From positions 1-34,065 of IMG/VR virus record IMGVR_UViG_3300005467_000030: 34,065 nucleotides of DNA, one strand, 5' to 3'. How positions within the stretch are numbered: position 1 is the first letter of the stretch; every line of letters begins with the position of its first letter. The notes beneath the pieces were generated by a model that saw only the letters and a list, made by a program, of their open reading frames with translations, was not told the origin of the DNA and searched no databases. The DNA is from a virus. This document shows, one piece after another, positions 5,885 through 13,549 of the stretch. Both the position numbers and the translations under genes were made by a program.

Positions 5885-6487
5885 TCAACCTCCCGGCGCG
5901 TACACGTCGATGTTGCCCTGGTAATAGGCCGCCTGCAGCCCCGCGTCGCCGGTGATTTGCTGACGCACCTCGTAGGTCCCAGCGGGCAGGGGACCGAAGG
6001 TCGGCGAGCCCTGGGTGAGCCCGAGCGCCGGGGCCCCCGGCCCACCGGCGCCCTGAATCTGCGTGTAGGCGATGACGAACTCTTGCACAGAGTTGATGTA
6101 GGCGTTCACGCCCTTGTCGAACAACTGGGTCCCGCTGTAGAAGATGATGGCCGCGTTGTTCCACGGGGAAAGGCTCACGGCAGTCCGAAGGTAGGCGAAG
6201 TTTCCACCGCCCGGGGCGGAGAGTTTGAGCGTCACGTAGGACCGCCAGATGACCACCTGAGGCGCGCTCAGGGTGAACCGGCAGGGCGTGAGCATGGTCA
6301 CGTCGTACTGGCTGACCCCGTCCATGTTGCCGGCCCCCGGAAGCGTCTGATTCTGATTGGCCGAGTTGCCAGGCGTCGAGATGAGTGGATACACGTTGAG
6401 CAACGGCGCGCGCTCGAGTTTCTGCAGCCGCCGGTCGAAGTCGCCGAAGTTGCGGCCGAGCTCGTCGGGGCGCAGGATGCGGCCCAT
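5885..6487 (-). CDS. Minor tail / baseplate protein
   Basis: This 200-aa protein begins with a short charged helix (ELGRNFGDFDRRLQKLERAP) typical of trimerising N-termini of actinophage tail-tip proteins. A beta-rich body follows with aromatic strands (VVIWRSYVTLKL, AAIIFYSG, GTYEVRQQITG), resembling a small carbohydrate-binding or jelly-roll-like domain. Its ATG shares an A with the hub gene's stop (TGATG), so translation is coupled. A role as a receptor-binding or cell-surface-contact protein is inferred from position after the hub. Confidence 0.65.
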   Translation of the reverse strand: MGRILRPDELGRNFGDFDRRLQKLERAPLLNVYPLISTPGNSANQNQTLPGAGNMDGVSQYDVTMLTPCRFTLSAPQVVIWRSYVTLKLSAPGGGNFAYLRTAVSLSPWNNAAIIFYSGTQLFDKGVNAYINSVQEFVIAYTQIQGAGGPGAPALGLTQGSPTFGPLPAGTYEVRQQITGDAGLQAAYYQGNIDVYAPGG

Positions 6488-7668
6488 CAGAGCGGCGTCG
6501 GCCCCATCGTCAGCAGGACCTTCTCGGGCTGGTCGTAACCCGCCCTCACGTTGACCTCGAGAATGCGGTAGAAGGTGTCAATGCCAGGCCCAACGGGGTT
6601 GTTCCTCGCATCGACGCCGGAGTTGAACCGGAAGTCGAGGATGCGTACTCGCGCGTCGTCGCCGACGGTGTATGTGCCGAGCACCGGGTCGAGGTCGGGC
6701 CGCACTTCGAGCACAGGCAGGGCGACCGGGTTGGCGAGGGCCTTGCCGTCGGCGGTCGCGTGGGCGTTCAGCTCGGCCTGCGTCTTGGCGTCCCGGTAGG
6801 AGAACACGCGCTCGAGCAGCGGATAGCCGGCGTCGATGAGTCCTGGCGTCGAGTATTGCGACTGCAGGGTCGCCGAGCCCGAGCCCGCGCCGATGTCGTA
6901 GACGGTGACGCCCTGCACGGTCGCGTCCTCCGGCCAGTCGTAGTCGGAGATGTTGCCCGTGATGTCCGGGGCGGCGATGCCCGCCGGGTTCACGAACCAG
7001 CCCGAAACCTCGTGCTCGAACACCCACCCACTCGAGGTCTGCACCGCACCGCGCCGCGGGTAACTGAGCGTGAGCGTCTTGGTTGGCACGCCGCCGACGT
7101 AGGAGACGTCGATGGCGATATCGAGGCCCTGGTCCAGCGCCGCGATCTCGCGCACGGCGTCGCCGATGAGCTTGTATTCGTAGGGGTTGTACGTGATCGT
7201 GCGCGTGACGCCGGACATGGGGATGACGGGCACGGTGATGCCGATGTTGCCGCCGCCGATGCCCTGCAGCCAGTTGACGAGGGCCTGAACGATGACGACC
7301 TGGTCATAGGCCGCCGCCCCCGAGACCTGCGCCAGGCTCGCCGTCAGGTAGCGGTGATCGAGGTAACTCAGGAAGTCCATCGCCTGCAACTCGAGCGTGC
7401 GCGCGGACGCCTTGTAGCGGCGGGTCCAAATGATGCCGCCCCACACGAGCACCCCGTCGCGGTCGACGTAGAGCGCCGTGCGCCCCGGCAGCGTGGCTCC
7501 CTGCAGATAGTTCGCCACCTTGTTCGCGGCCGGGTCGGTGAGCAGCACCTTGCCCCGCAGTGAACCAATGTCGTCAAGGCGGGTGGTGAAATCCACCTCG
7601 TATGCCGGAATCTCGGCGAGGATCGCGTTGGTCCTGAGGTCGGCCGCGAGGTAGGTGTAGCGGGCCAC
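6487..7668 (-). CDS. Tail hub / tail-associated protein (Gp37-like)
   Basis: This 393-aa protein has N-terminal strands with VWGGIIWTRRYKA, then LELQAMDFLSYLDHR. This is the signature I associate with the siphovirus ReqiPepy6 Gp37-like tail family, the counterpart of the baseplate hub. The central part (NPYEYKLIGDAVREIAALDQG) is helical, and the rest is beta-rich. It likely caps the tail tube below the distal tail protein and links to fibres. The GTG start directly abuts the previous stop. Length fits the family. It is flanked by a fibre-like gene upstream and minor tail genes downstream, as expected for a tail tip. Confidence 0.75.
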   Translation of the reverse strand: MARYTYLAADLRTNAILAEIPAYEVDFTTRLDDIGSLRGKVLLTDPAANKVANYLQGATLPGRTALYVDRDGVLVWGGIIWTRRYKASARTLELQAMDFLSYLDHRYLTASLAQVSGAAAYDQVVIVQALVNWLQGIGGGNIGITVPVIPMSGVTRTITYNPYEYKLIGDAVREIAALDQGLDIAIDVSYVGGVPTKTLTLSYPRRGAVQTSSGWVFEHEVSGWFVNPAGIAAPDITGNISDYDWPEDATVQGVTVYDIGAGSGSATLQSQYSTPGLIDAGYPLLERVFSYRDAKTQAELNAHATADGKALANPVALPVLEVRPDLDPVLGTYTVGDDARVRILDFRFNSGVDARNNPVGPGIDTFYRILEVNVRAGYDQPEKVLLTMGPTPL

Positions 7669-8037
7669 CTACTCGAGCGGGATGCCGATGTGGCGGGCGA
7701 TGGCTGCGAAGCGCGGGTCGTCCTTGGCCGCCGCCCGGATGAGCTCGTGATCGGCCTCGACCATCTTTCGACGCTTGGCCTCGAACGCCGCGTATCGCTT
7801 CGCCTCGGCCTCGAGCGCGGCGACCTCCTCGGGGCTCAGGCGTGTGTACCCCTCGAGTTGCGTCGACACGTCAGCCTCGATGTGGTGCGGATGCTCGACC
7901 TGGGCCGGCCCGCCGACGAAGGTGTCGTGATCGTGTCGCCCGGCCGTCTCGGGCAGCACCTCGAGGTGGGAGTGGTCGAGCCAGCCATGCTCGGGGTGCT
8001 TGATGTGATGGGGCTGCGGGTGAAGGGTGAAGGCCAC
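7669..8037 (-). CDS. Histidine-rich tail-region protein
   Basis: In this 122-aa protein the first 55 residues are packed with histidines (HPQPHHIKHPEHGW, DHSHLEV, RHDHDTF, EHPHHIEADV), a pattern suggestive of metal binding. Residues 66-120 are a charged helix (SPEEVAALEAEAKRYAAF) ending in a small globular tail. The GTG start abuts the fibre gene stop. No family was recognised. Metal-stabilised tail-tip component is only a guess based on composition and position. Confidence 0.65.
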   Translation of the reverse strand: MAFTLHPQPHHIKHPEHGWLDHSHLEVLPETAGRHDHDTFVGGPAQVEHPHHIEADVSTQLEGYTRLSPEEVAALEAEAKRYAAFEAKRRKMVEADHELIRAAAKDDPRFAAIARHIGIPLE

Positions 8038-9204
8038 TCAGGGCACCCCCTGCAGCGTGAATACGAGGCCGGAGACAAACGTGCTCGCGCCGGGAATGAT
8101 GGTCGTTTGCGTGACGGCGGCGGTGCCGTCCCACGTCCCCGCCCCGCGGCGCATCCCCACGGTTCCGGTGGTGGTGTTGTACCTCGCCTCGCACTCGTAG
8201 GTCCACCCCTTGAGGAAAGCGTCGCCGTAACTCGGGATGTTGATTACCCCGCGCGAAACCGCGTTCGCCTCCGCGCCGCCCTGGACGACCACGCCGACGG
8301 CGGCCGCCGTTTGCGCGAGGGCCTCGTTGGGCGCGGTGGTCGTGGTCCCGTGGACATCGAGGTCCTCGTAGTAGTAGGTGGCGGTGGCGACCCCGTTCAG
8401 TTGCATGTTCAGGAAGTCCAGCGACGTGCCGGCCGAGTTGCTGCGCGCGGTGTATTTCTCGATGAGGTCGCGAAAGCCAGCGGGGATGCTCGTGAAACTC
8501 ACGCTCGCGGCGGCGGCTGCCGTGACCACCTCCCCGATCTTGACCGGCACCGTGCCGTAACTGGTAGCGGCAATCGCGCCGCTGATCGAGGGCGGGATGT
8601 TGATGGGCCCGCGCGTCTGCAGCGTGCCGCCATCGGCGATTTGCAGGTTCCTGAAGGTCGCCGTGGAGTCCCAGACGGTGAAGCCGGTGACACCCGGGAA
8701 CACCGCCTGCGTGACGAACGTGCGGAGGTCGGTGATGTTCGAGTTGGTGATGCTCGTCACGGTCGCGTTGACCCTGACCTGGGCGAGCACGATGGCGTTG
8801 GCGGGCGTGGCCGGCGCGGCCGGGGAGGGGGCCGGGGCACCCGTGACCACGGCGAGCTTGAAGTCATTGGCCGCGCCTGAGTAGACCGAGTCCTCGAACT
8901 GCGCGACCACGATGTCGATGCGCGGGTTGGTCGGGTCGGAGGCAGCGATCGCGAGGTTGGCGGTGGCGTCGTTGGTGCCGACGTAGGTTCCCTGGGTGGC
9001 CGCGAGTTGCGTGCCGTCGACCACGGCTTGCCCCGCCGCCACGTTGACGCTCATGTTCGGCGTGCCGTTCTGCGCCACCGCCATGTCGCCGGCGGCGACG
9101 ACACCTTGGGTCAGGCGCAGCGCCTTGGTGGCCCGGCGCAGGATGTCGGCGGTGTAGCTGAGGCCGCCGTTCTCGAGGTAGGCAGCGATGGCGATGGCGG
9201 CCAT
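8038..9204 (-). CDS. Tail fibre-like / receptor-binding protein
   Basis: This 388-aa protein has N-terminal residues 1-165 that follow a layout I recognise from many actinophage tail fibre bases: a helix with LRRATKALRL, then a beta domain with MSVNVAAGQAVVDG, SDPTNPRIDIVVAQ and ATPANAIVLAQVRV, then ITNSNITDLR. The C-terminal half (from about 200) contains a different beta-rich domain with Gly/Thr-rich strands and is probably the host-contacting part. The ATG at 9204 overlaps the upstream TGA as TGATG. The role is adsorption to the host surface, inferred from the N-terminal pattern and tail-tip position. Confidence 0.72.
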   Translation of the reverse strand: MAAIAIAAYLENGGLSYTADILRRATKALRLTQGVVAAGDMAVAQNGTPNMSVNVAAGQAVVDGTQLAATQGTYVGTNDATANLAIAASDPTNPRIDIVVAQFEDSVYSGAANDFKLAVVTGAPAPSPAAPATPANAIVLAQVRVNATVTSITNSNITDLRTFVTQAVFPGVTGFTVWDSTATFRNLQIADGGTLQTRGPINIPPSISGAIAATSYGTVPVKIGEVVTAAAAASVSFTSIPAGFRDLIEKYTARSNSAGTSLDFLNMQLNGVATATYYYEDLDVHGTTTTAPNEALAQTAAAVGVVVQGGAEANAVSRGVINIPSYGDAFLKGWTYECEARYNTTTGTVGMRRGAGTWDGTAAVTQTTIIPGASTFVSGLVFTLQGVP

Positions 9205-9665
9205 CAGGCGAGCCCCGCCACGTGCCCGGCCCACTTGCGAAGGGCCTCGGCCGGGTCATCTGGATCGACCACCGCCCTGAACTTCCTGTCGCAGGCGCAC
9301 ATGGCCGTGGCCGGGCCGCCGCGGAGGTGTGCGACCGCATGGCGCCCCAGGACCGCCGCATCCAGCCCGCAGGCCCGCGCGACGTGGCTTGCCCAGGCGG
9401 TGACCGGGGGTCCCTGCTCGAGGCGCTCGCCACACTCGCAGGCGAAGGCCACCTCCACGAACAGGTCGCCGCCCAGGTGGTGCGCATCGCGCAGCAGTGT
9501 CTTGTAGGTTCGCTTGGCCAGGTCGGTGGGCTCCCGCGCCTCGGCCACGCTCTTGTCGGGCCCGAGCGAGTGCTCGTGGTAGACGCGGTGGGGGTGGGCC
9601 ATGCGATCGAGCACGATGACGTGACCGAGCAGGGCCTCCACCGGGTCGGTGTCGGTCACAGCCAT
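9204..9665 (-). CDS. Cysteine/histidine-containing protein between Dit and fibre
   Basis: This 153-aa protein starts at the ATG at 9665, inside the last ten bases of the distal tail gene, with GGAGGT five bases upstream. The body is helical, with a His-rich patch (MAHPHRVYHEHS) and two cysteine pairs (FACECGE near residue 80, MCACDRKF near 124) that could hold one zinc ion. No family was recognised. Genes at this position in related phages often encode small tail-tip or assembly factors. Confidence 0.65.
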   Translation of the reverse strand: MAVTDTDPVEALLGHVIVLDRMAHPHRVYHEHSLGPDKSVAEAREPTDLAKRTYKTLLRDAHHLGGDLFVEVAFACECGERLEQGPPVTAWASHVARACGLDAAVLGRHAVAHLRGGPATAMCACDRKFRAVVDPDDPAEALRKWAGHVAGLA

Positions 9666-10525
9666 GCGGACCTCCATGTCAGGGTGAGCAGCGGGTTGCC
9701 GGCCCCCGGCGTGCCGAGGAACTTGATCGTGTTGGCGCCCGGCGCGAGCGACCACCACCTCGAGCTCGGGTCCATGAGACTGCGCCTCGAGGCGGTTCCG
9801 TTGAGCACGATGGTGCGGGCACCGAAGTCGATGACGAGGGTGTCGGTCGCCATCAGAGTGATGTTGACGAGCATCGTCAACCCGGCGGTCACGTTCTGAA
9901 TGCTCGGGTTGGTGATCGCGCCGCCAGAGATGGTCGCCACGGGGTTCGTCGAAAAACTTCCGGCGTTGGTCGCGACGAAGGTGTTGCCGGTCGCGCCGGC
10001 CCCGAACGTGAACGGAAACGTGAACGGGAACGTGAAGCCGGTGCCGCCGGTGCCCGGCCCGCTCGAGCCATTCGACTGCGCGGCGTCGTACTTGCGGGGG
10101 TCGGTGGCGCAGAACTCGATCGAGACGACCCCGTTGCGGCGCTGCATCTCGTAGGGGGTGAGCAGTTTGCGCCGGCGCGGCCGCGCGAGCCGCTGCCGGT
10201 TGCGCACCCCGTCGTTGATGACGAGGGCCGACTCAAAGGCACCCTGCACCGTGGTCGCGCCGATGACCTGGTCGTAGAGGGCGAGGAATGCGGCGAAGTC
10301 CTGCGTGCCCGACCACGCCCCGAGCAGCGCCAGGTCGAGGGTGCCGTGCCACTCGTCGCCGAGGTCGAGCCCGGCGTAGGCTCCCTGGTCCTGCGCACGC
10401 TTCACGTCGGTGTCGAGGATGTTCGGCAGGTCGTCCCAGCCCTCGAGTTTGACGACGGGCATGGCTGTGCCCTGTCCGAACGTCAGGCCGTTGTACGAGC
10501 CGCTGATGGGGACTATGCCCGCCAT
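9656..10525 (-). CDS. Distal tail protein (Dit-like)
   Basis: This 289-aa protein follows the tape measure, the standard place for Dit. The N-terminal half (about 1-135) contains LEGWDDLPNI, a central strand-rich region and YEMQRRNGVVSIEFCATDPR, the type of ending seen before the linker in siphovirus tail proteins of this class. A phenylalanine-rich tandem repeat (FTFPFTFPFTF) at about 167-177 connects to a C-terminal galectin-like beta domain (about 185-289: NPVATISGGAITNP, LVIDFGARTIVLNG, SRWWSLAPGANTIKF). It would form the hexameric ring joining tube, hub and fibres. Confidence 0.78.
   Translation of the reverse strand: MAGIVPISGSYNGLTFGQGTAMPVVKLEGWDDLPNILDTDVKRAQDQGAYAGLDLGDEWHGTLDLALLGAWSGTQDFAAFLALYDQVIGATTVQGAFESALVINDGVRNRQRLARPRRRKLLTPYEMQRRNGVVSIEFCATDPRKYDAAQSNGSSGPGTGGTGFTFPFTFPFTFGAGATGNTFVATNAGSFSTNPVATISGGAITNPSIQNVTAGLTMLVNITLMATDTLVIDFGARTIVLNGTASRRSLMDPSSRWWSLAPGANTIKFLGTPGAGNPLLTLTWRSAWL
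10004..10036 (-). repeat. 12-bp tandem repeat in the Dit linker
   Basis: About 2.75 copies of a 12-base unit (gaacgtgaacgg on the plus strand) encode the FPFT repeat between the two Dit domains. Because the unit is a multiple of three, copy changes would lengthen or shorten the linker without a frameshift. Confidence 0.7.
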
Positions 10526-10529
10526 CGCC

Positions 10530-12737
10530 TCATCTCGGCGACCCCTTGAGCTGCCAGCCGATGTCGCGCCCGAGCGCGATGCCCTGGTCGGGCTTCACGT
10601 CGCCGTAGAAGTTGAACTCCTGCTTGCCCGCCCCGGCCACCGCGCCGGTGCCGGTCGGCCTGAGGGCTTCGCGAAACGCATCGGTGAGCACCGTCTTGAG
10701 CGAGCCCGCGCCACCCCCTGCCAGCCCGCCACCGCCAGCGGCGGGCGCGACCCCGGTCAACGCGACGAGCGCGAGCTGCCCGCGTCGGGCGTGATCCTCG
10801 ATGGCGTCCGCCATCCCACCGTAGTGGGCGGCGATCAGTCGGGTGCCTTCGCGGACCTGGTCGACGAGGGAGGGGGAATGCCTAGCGAAGGGGTTGATGA
10901 AGTCCAGGAAGCCGCCTACCTTCGACAACCCGTCGCCGATTGCCTTGAGGATGGGGCCGAAGGTGTCCTCGAGCCACCCCCCGAGTTTCTTGAACCCGTC
11001 CCAGGCCCACGATACCGCCGCCGTGAGGTCGTTCCATGCCGCGATGAGGAAATCGGTCAGCCATGGCGTGAACCGCTTAAGGAAGCCCCACAGTTTGTCG
11101 ACGCCGGAGTGGAACCACCCGACGTTCTTGTAGGCCCATATGACGCCGGCGACGAGCAGCGCGATGCCGACGATGACGAGGCCGATTGGGTTGGCGGTCA
11201 GGGCCGCGTTGAGGAGCCATTGGACGCCCGTCCACAGCAGGGTCGCCACGCGCACCACGCCCATCGCGGTCGCGTGCGCGATGGCGGCTACGGTGCTCAG
11301 GCCGATCCGTGTGTAGTTGATTAGGCTCGATGTTGCCAGGCCACGCATTCCTGCGATGGTCTTGAGGATGGCGACATACAGCCGGGTGCTCATCACGACC
11401 GACCACCCGATGATGGCCGGCGTCAGCAGCACCGCGATGACGGTGGCCGCGAGCGCGAGGCCGTGCTTGTGCTGGTCGACCCACCCGACGGCCGACCGCA
11501 CTGACTTGACCATGCCCTCGACCGCCGGCACCGCCTTGTCGATGAGCGCCGAGGCGAACCCTGCCACGACCGGGATGAGGGGCGTCACGGCGTCGAGGAG
11601 TTGCCCAGCGTAGGGCAGCAGTTTGGTGCCGAGTTTGATGGCGGCGGCCCCTGCCGCAGCGGTCGCCTTGTCGAGCTTGAAGTTGAGGTCGGACTGCACC
11701 CGGGCCCATCCCTGCACGTCCTTGCCCGCCCCGCGGCCGGCGGCCGAGATCGCGGCGACGTTTTCGTTGAACGTACCCATGTGCTTGCCACCGATCTCGA
11801 GCTCGGTCGCCATTCCACGCACACCACCGCCGATGGTCTTGAGGGCGGCCAGGGCGGCCGGGCTGCCCTTGCCGAAGGTCTTGTCGATGTGTGACTGGAT
11901 CAGGGCGAGGGCAGCCGGCAGGCCCTGGGTCATGAGGGTCTTGGCGACCTCGTCGGCAGTCAGGCCAACCTTCTGCATCTCCTTTGACGCCGCGCCGGTC
12001 GGACCGATAAGCGCGAGGAGGGCGAAGCGTAGGTGGGTGGCAGCGTCGGCCGGCGCGTCGCCCTGCGAGGTCATGGTCGAGATGGCAGCGAGGACCTGGT
12101 CGAGCCCGACGCCCGCAGCGGCCGCCGTCGGCAGCACCGTGCCGAGAGCACCGGCGAGGTCCTGCATGTGCATCTTGCCTTGAGCGACCGCCTCGACGAG
12201 CATCGAGGTCACCGCAGTCGCGGAGCCCGAGCCTTGGCTGTAAGCATTCAGCGCTGAGGTGACCGCGTCGGCGACTGTGGCCATGTCGGCATTGCCCACC
12301 CGCGCTCCCTCAGCGGCCGACCGCAGGACCATGAGGCCTTGTGCGCCGTGAAAGCCAGCTGACTCGACCAGGTACATGCCGGCGGCGAGCTGCTGGGCGC
12401 TCTCGCCCGTCTGCCCGGCCATCGCGAGGATGCCCGAGCTCACGAGTTTGAGGTTGGCCTCCGACTCGCCCGCGCCGGTGACGAGTTGCGTCATCGACTG
12501 CTGGAAGTCGGACGCCATCTTGAGCGAGATACCGCCTACGGCGACCATCGCCACGCCAGTGGCGAGCGCACCGAAGGCAGCGACCTTGAGGCCCTGCGCG
12601 AGGACGTTGCCGAACCTGCCGCTCTCGGCCACCGCGACGCTCTGCAGTGCGCCCATCTCCTGCGAGAATCTCGCCGCAAGGTTGCCCCGCGCGAGATTGA
12701 CCCGTAGCAAGCCCTCGCCGATCAGCGAGCTTGGCAA
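10530..12737 (-). CDS. Tape measure protein
   Basis: This 735-aa protein has a TP901-type tape measure N-terminal region: alpha-helical, with MASDFQQSMTQLVTGAGES, MAGQTGESAQQLAAG and VADAVTSALNAYSQG. Hydrophobic membrane-like segments occur near residues 430-450 (ALAATVIAVLLTPAIIGW) and 515-540 (IGLVIVGIALLVAGVIW). At about 1.5 angstrom per residue it predicts a tail near 110 nm. A Gly/Ala linker precedes the C-terminal FNFYGDVKPDQ. The start is TTG directly after the frameshifted chaperone's TAG, with a G-rich stretch upstream. There is no visible lytic transglycosylase or peptidase domain. Location after the G/GT chaperones confirms the call. Confidence 0.92.
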   Translation of the reverse strand: MPSSLIGEGLLRVNLARGNLAARFSQEMGALQSVAVAESGRFGNVLAQGLKVAAFGALATGVAMVAVGGISLKMASDFQQSMTQLVTGAGESEANLKLVSSGILAMAGQTGESAQQLAAGMYLVESAGFHGAQGLMVLRSAAEGARVGNADMATVADAVTSALNAYSQGSGSATAVTSMLVEAVAQGKMHMQDLAGALGTVLPTAAAAGVGLDQVLAAISTMTSQGDAPADAATHLRFALLALIGPTGAASKEMQKVGLTADEVAKTLMTQGLPAALALIQSHIDKTFGKGSPAALAALKTIGGGVRGMATELEIGGKHMGTFNENVAAISAAGRGAGKDVQGWARVQSDLNFKLDKATAAAGAAAIKLGTKLLPYAGQLLDAVTPLIPVVAGFASALIDKAVPAVEGMVKSVRSAVGWVDQHKHGLALAATVIAVLLTPAIIGWSVVMSTRLYVAILKTIAGMRGLATSSLINYTRIGLSTVAAIAHATAMGVVRVATLLWTGVQWLLNAALTANPIGLVIVGIALLVAGVIWAYKNVGWFHSGVDKLWGFLKRFTPWLTDFLIAAWNDLTAAVSWAWDGFKKLGGWLEDTFGPILKAIGDGLSKVGGFLDFINPFARHSPSLVDQVREGTRLIAAHYGGMADAIEDHARRGQLALVALTGVAPAAGGGGLAGGGAGSLKTVLTDAFREALRPTGTGAVAGAGKQEFNFYGDVKPDQGIALGRDIGWQLKGSPR

Positions 12738-13471
12738 CTAGAGGCGACCCCCAGAAAGCACAAAACGCTCCGCTGCGCGCGTCGTCGGGTCGTCAGGATC
12801 CTCAGATCCTTCGGCCTCTACACGCAGGCAGCGGAGGTAGTAGAACAACTCGCTCATGGTCAGGCGGCGGATCTCCTCGAGGCTCAGCTGGAACCGGAGG
12901 CTGAGGCGCTCGTAGAGCTTCCGCCACTCGACAGCGCCCTCTCGAAAGGGGTGGTGTCGACGCCGGCCTCCCGCGCCCTGCGCTCTTCGGCCTCGACGAA
13001 CCTCTGCTGGACTTCGAACGCCGTCGCGGTAAGGCGGGCAAGCTTCCGCTCAGTGAGCCCCGCGAAGAACACGCCTACCTCGCGCCGCGGCTCCGGGCCC
13101 CTGGCGTTGGGATCCAACTGGTCCCACTCGGCGTGCCGGCTGCGCAGATCCTCCTCGTCGAGCTCGGCGAGCCACTCGTTGAAGGGCCCGAAGAGGCGCA
13201 TGAGCAGCCCACGCTCGTCGACGTCGAGGCGCTCGACGAAATTCTCGCCGACGTCGTCGGCGCCGCGCAGCCCACGCACGGTTGCCTGCAGGGTTGCCAT
13301 CTGCTTCTGAGCGACGACGTACTCCTTGTGAGGCAACTCATTGATGAGCAAGGTGCGGCCCTTCACGGTGAACCTGACCGGTTCGGGGTTGAGCTCCTCG
13401 AGCTCGTCGAGGTTGTATGGATCGGCCGCATGGCCATTCCCGTTGGCGCGAGTGGTCGAATCGCTTTCCAT
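12738..13471 (-). CDS. Tail assembly chaperone fusion (gpGT-type) made by -1 frameshift
   Basis: Slippage at 12944-12950 would join residues 1-176 of the shorter chaperone to 68 further residues read in the -1 frame. These start REGAVEWRKLYERLSLRFQ and include EEIRRLTMSELFYYLRCLR, ending at the TAG at 12738-12740, for a total of about 244 aa. The -1 frame is clearly protein-like (amphipathic helices, Trp/Tyr/Leu distribution), while the zero-frame tail after the site is low-complexity Ser/Gly/Ala. This is the lambda G/GT arrangement, in which a small amount of fusion chaperones the tape measure and recruits tail tube subunits. The tape measure TTG directly abuts its stop. Confidence 0.85.
12884..13471 (-). 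CDS. Tail assembly chaperone (gpG-type)
   Basis: This 195-aa, acidic, helix-rich protein lies between the major tail protein and the tape measure. The core (about 30-175) includes VRFTVKGRTLLINELP, GLLMRLFGPFNEW and AGLTERKLARLTATAFEVQQ. The last 19 residues (SSGGSSTSASASGSS at the end) look like an untranslated-frame readout rather than folded protein, as is usual for G-type chaperones before the frameshift. A hairpin separates it from the strongly expressed tail protein. It is expected to be the major product; the fusion is the minor one. The ATG is preceded by AGGGAGAAAGAG. Confidence 0.85.
   Translation of the reverse strand: MESDSTTRANGNGHAADPYNLDELEELNPEPVRFTVKGRTLLINELPHKEYVVAQKQMATLQATVRGLRGADDVGENFVERLDVDERGLLMRLFGPFNEWLAELDEEDLRSRHAEWDQLDPNARGPEPRREVGVFFAGLTERKLARLTATAFEVQQRFVEAEERRAREAGVDTTPFERALSSGGSSTSASASGSS
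12944..12950 (-). promoter_or_regulatory. -1 ribosomal slippery heptamer C CCT TTC
   Basis: Read in the chaperone frame the sequence is ACC CCT TTC GAG, which contains a perfect X-XXY-YYZ heptamer (CCCTTTC). Slipping one base back gives CCC TTT CGA and enters the long -1 frame. It is placed where G/GT frameshifts normally occur, about 60 bases before the zero-frame stop. Confidence 0.85.
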
Positions 13472-13500
13472 CTCTTTCTCCCTGTGACCCCGAGCGAACG

Positions 13501-13530
13501 AGGGCCCGGCGGGGGTGAGGGCCGGGCCCT
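13501..13530 (-). terminator. Terminator/attenuator hairpin after the major tail protein
   Basis: AGGGCCCGGC (13501-13510) and GCCGGGCCCT (13521-13530) form a perfect 10-bp stem with a 10-base loop, in the 78-base gap between the tail tube gene and the chaperone. There is no U-tract on the minus strand, so partial termination or mRNA stabilisation is likelier than full stop, which would allow high tail protein but lower chaperone levels. Confidence 0.65.
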
Positions 13531-13549
13531 AAGGAGGGAAGGTCAGTCG

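Noticed and set aside
7690-8880. Plus-strand open frame of 396 codons
   Set aside because: It lies antisense to the fibre and His-rich genes, is Arg/Gly/Val-rich with no domain or ribosome site, and arises from biased third positions of the minus-strand genes.
12802-13041. Minus-strand 79-codon frame over the chaperone junction
   Set aside because: It is the third frame; the zero and -1 frames explain the region as G/GT with a slippery site, and this one is Pro/Arg-rich noise.
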